Part shown: positions 61,278 to 64,000 of the stretch, piece after piece | Numbering within the stretch: the stretch's first letter is position 1 | How the letters are laid out: each line of letters begins with the position of its first letter | From: Plectrocnemia conspersa | Taxonomy: Eukaryota > Arthropoda > Insecta > Trichoptera > Polycentropodidae | Direction of reading: 5' to 3' | Assembly: GCA_009617715.1 (NCBI GenBank) | Contig: VTFK01000208.1 | Coordinates: forward strand, 558,001-622,000 | Length of the DNA: 64,000 nt | Translations under genes and position numbers: made by a program | Notes under the pieces: model-generated | Seen by the model: only the letters and a program-made list of their open reading frames with translations | What the model was told of the DNA's origin: nothing | The model's database searches: none

Positions 61278-64000
61278 GTAAGATGTTTTTCATATATTTA
61301 TTTATATTGTGTACCAACAGCTTTATGCGTCACACCGTGGTTATAATACTAACTTAACAGGACCTAGTACTTTTGTTCCTTAAATATATAGTTTCATGAG
61401 TTTATTTATAAAATAAGTATGAGCTAAAGTTAAATAATAATGATTAGGATGTTATAAAACATATTTTACTCTTTGGTTTCGTTCCAATAAGATAATTTTT
61501 TATGATGTAGAAGAAGATCGGCAGTTCATTTTCAATTTTCAAAAAGTCACTATGAAAAATTGTGAGAGTTTTCTATCAACTGATACGTCAAAAAATCGTA
61601 CTGCAATAATTTTGTGAATGCATTGTTTACGTATACAGATGTATGCGAGAGAAAAGCGATACATGCGCGTAAGAATAATCGTTGTCTCACTTGTTCTTGT
61701 TGAAGCGGCAATGCTCATTTCAAGGATTTTCGTCTGTGTCACATCCGGCTATAAAAATAAATATTTCGGTCTATTTCGCGCAAAATAAAATATATGTAAT
61801 ATCACAGTAACTGGTTGTCAACTCCTACAATACGATTGTGTGAGTAAAGCGTCTGTGTGTTTTGGATAAATATAATTTTAGTATTATCCCTTTATATTTT
61901 TTGGTTATATTTATACTTTAGGATGTTCATATCTTATTTAGCTTACTTCAGTAAAATAGAACAACCCATAAGTGACGTAGCAGTGTGTTATAAATGCGTT
62001 AAGTCAAAACTTGAAATAAACATAAATTGCAATACATTACAATAAAACATATAATATTAACAAAAAGATAATACACTACAAAATAAATTAACGCAAATAA
62101 CTTGACACAGATTAACACTAGCAAATTATAAAGCCCAGAATGCCTTTGTTGATTTTAGCTAACATACAGTTATTTTTACATGGCTCGTATTTTTCGACTC
62201 AGAATATTAATATGATTGTGGTCAGAATTTATATTACTTGGGGCAGAATATATATTACAAGGTCAGAATATAAGCGGCTAGAATAAATATTAAATGGTCT
62301 GAATTTATATTAAGCGGTAAGAATTATTTTGATATCTCGTCAGAATCATTGTTTTTCAGTTAGAGTTGACTTAGTTCAGTATTTATTTCAGTTTATTGCT
62401 CAGTATTTGTAAAGAATAGCTAGTATTTATATTATATGATCTGTATTTAATTTAGCGCCAAGGTCAGTTTTGTGTAGAACTTGGTTGATTAAGAGCAAAC
62501 TTGTATAATTGGGCTCGCAACATTGTAAGATGTGAAGATAATAAGCCAAGCGTGCTCTCCACTGCCGCTCTGTCGTTATTCCCGCTTCGTCCGTCTCCTT
62601 CGCGCTATACATATAATTAAATAGATTCGTTGCAGATTTATTGAGAGTTATTCATGAAGTGTTTTATAATTATTTATATTTATAGATGACATAATATTTT
62701 TTTTTTATATTTTAATTCTGATCATTCTATATAATTATTATGACCGTAGGCTATTTTTATTTTAACTATTTGGTATTTATTCTGACCATAAATAATATAA
62801 TTATGACAGTTCATTATTTTAATTCTGATCGTCCTATATTTTTATTCTAACTATTAGATATTTATTCTGACCTTAAATAAAATAATTATGACAAGGCTGT
62901 TAATAAAATTCTGACCAAGATTTTTATTCTGATCCAAAGTTTTTTTAAATTCTTACTGTTTAATTTGTTGTTTTTTTATATTATAATGTATTTTTCTGCT
63001 TCCTTGTCTGATTTTATATTGTACTTTCTGTAATATTTTTTTTCTGATATTTTTTTTTAATAATCACATTTATATCATAAGGTGCGGAATTTCAATTAAA
63101 AAATTTAATTTATCCGGAATTTTTGGGTCCACCGTTTTTGTGTTCGCAAAAAAATATATATATTTTTTTATAAATAGGTTTTAATAGTTATAATAACAAG
63201 ATTCTTTTAGATTTTAGCTACTGTAAATTAGGCTTGATGAAATTTTTTTCGATTAAAGTTATGAAAATTTTAAACTAAATTAAGCGTTTTTCAAAGACTA
63301 TAGTTGGGAATAATTAAATATTTAATCCATTTATACCCAACGACAATTTCACAATAAATGTGTGATACACTATTTTATATATTAGTTAGTAAAATATTAT
63401 GCAAGTGTTTCTGAAATGATTAATTATATTTAAAAATATTTTTAAAATACACACTGAAAAATTGTTATTGTTATTATTGGTACATAGTCATTATTATTGT
63501 TACTCGAATTTAGTATGTTGATCTTATTTTTAGTTCGCTTTCATACAGAGATCAGTGACGGTGAATATGAAGGAACATTTATTATACAATTTTCTATATA
63601 GTCTTCTAAAACATCCATGTGAATCTGGTTGTAGATTATTAGAGGTTTGGATCGGTGGTAAGATATAACGTATCATTAAAATGGGTTGAAACATATACAT
63701 ATTTAATTTCATGAATTTTGAAATATAAATAAAACCCTTAGGTATAAATAGTTGTGATATATTTTTCGTTGTACATAAATTAAACATTTTAACTATAAAT
63801 CCACAAGGGCTCTTCTTAAGAAAACCGCCAAGATAACAATGGCGGCCTTAATTAATTTACTAATTAATACAAAAAAAATGTAAAATTGTGTAAAACTTTC
63901 ACATTCTGTGAGAAATACTTTCACGGGAAGCGTGGTCGCCCAGTTGAGACCGAGAAGCTCTATGCAAAAATAGTTTAATTTTTACTTCATATTGATACGA
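61278..64000 (+). other. beginning of the next intron
   Basis: A+T-rich sequence after the GTAAGA donor. It holds the foldback element at 62198-62940. Near 63085-63150 lies a TCCGGAATTTTTGGGT stretch related to sequence at about 110-135 and 35568-35600. At 63807-63846 there is CCGCCAAGATAACAATGGCGG-like complementarity of six bases. The short frames at 61857-62045 and 63530-63787 are not supported. Confidence 0.6.
62198..62940. mobile_element. foldback element with internally repeated arms
   Basis: The left arm carries at least seven variants of GGTCAGAATWWATATTA (near 62198, 62221, 62242, 62261, 62296, 62316, 62338). The right arm carries the inverse unit ATTCTGACC or ATTCTGATC (near 62715, 62779, 62822, 62874, 62909, 62927), interleaved with TTATGAC units. 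The centre (about 62450-62640) is unique and GC-richer. Repeated short units in opposite orientation around a core are typical of foldback transposons. No transposase is present and no target duplication was seen. Confidence 0.75.

Noticed and set aside
63530..63787. 85-codon minus-strand frame
   Set aside because: No recognisable motif, A+T-biased and without splice or promoter context.

Overview
The window looks like arthropod nuclear DNA, most likely from an insect. It is strongly A+T rich by eye and carries eukaryotic GT/AG splice signals, introns of tens of kilobases, and a mixed load of insect-type mobile elements: several LINE families, tRNA-derived SINEs, a hAT-type non-autonomous element, a mariner transposase relic, a Helitron-like end and foldback elements. 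The order is not resolved. Jockey/CR1-type LINE tails like these are common in Lepidoptera and other insects.

One host gene can be supported, on the + strand and running off the right edge. Three coding exons are visible. Exon 1A (CDS 22907-23076) and exon 1B (CDS 55837-57017) each begin with their own ATG, and each ends at a GT donor that leaves two bases of a codon. Exon 2 (60569-61277) has an AG acceptor that supplies the third base, so either first exon joins it in frame through an arginine. Exon 2 ends at a phase-0 donor (GTAAGA). This suggests alternative promoters about 33 kb apart feeding a common downstream body. Exon 1A encodes a short Gly-rich start. Exon 1B encodes about 394 residues with a Cys cluster at the N-terminus. 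Exon 2 is Ser/Pro/Thr/Gln rich. I do not recognise the protein family. CpG-rich blocks at 1081-1660, 2580-2910 and 55540-55836 are candidate promoters or 5' untranslated exons.

Layout: 1-2910 is the upstream region with two CpG-rich blocks. 2911-22767 is a probable first intron holding a LINE, foldback and inverted-repeat elements, and a hAT element with its 8-bp target duplication. 22768-23076 is exon 1A, with an upstream ORF, a hexamer repeat and a G-quadruplex-type run. 23077-55540 is a long intron rich in LINE and SINE relics, with a mariner relic and a Helitron end. 55540-57017 is exon 1B with its leader. 57018-60568 is an intron. 60569-61277 is exon 2. 61278-64000 is the start of the next intron, with a repeat-rich foldback element.

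The most interesting non-genic signal is a hairpin shared by the 3' ends of one LINE family (10005-10048, 51525-51568) and a tRNA-derived SINE (28977-29012). The stem sequences differ but stay paired, as expected if the SINE uses the LINE reverse transcriptase through this structure. Most other open reading frames in the window are chance frames or shadows.
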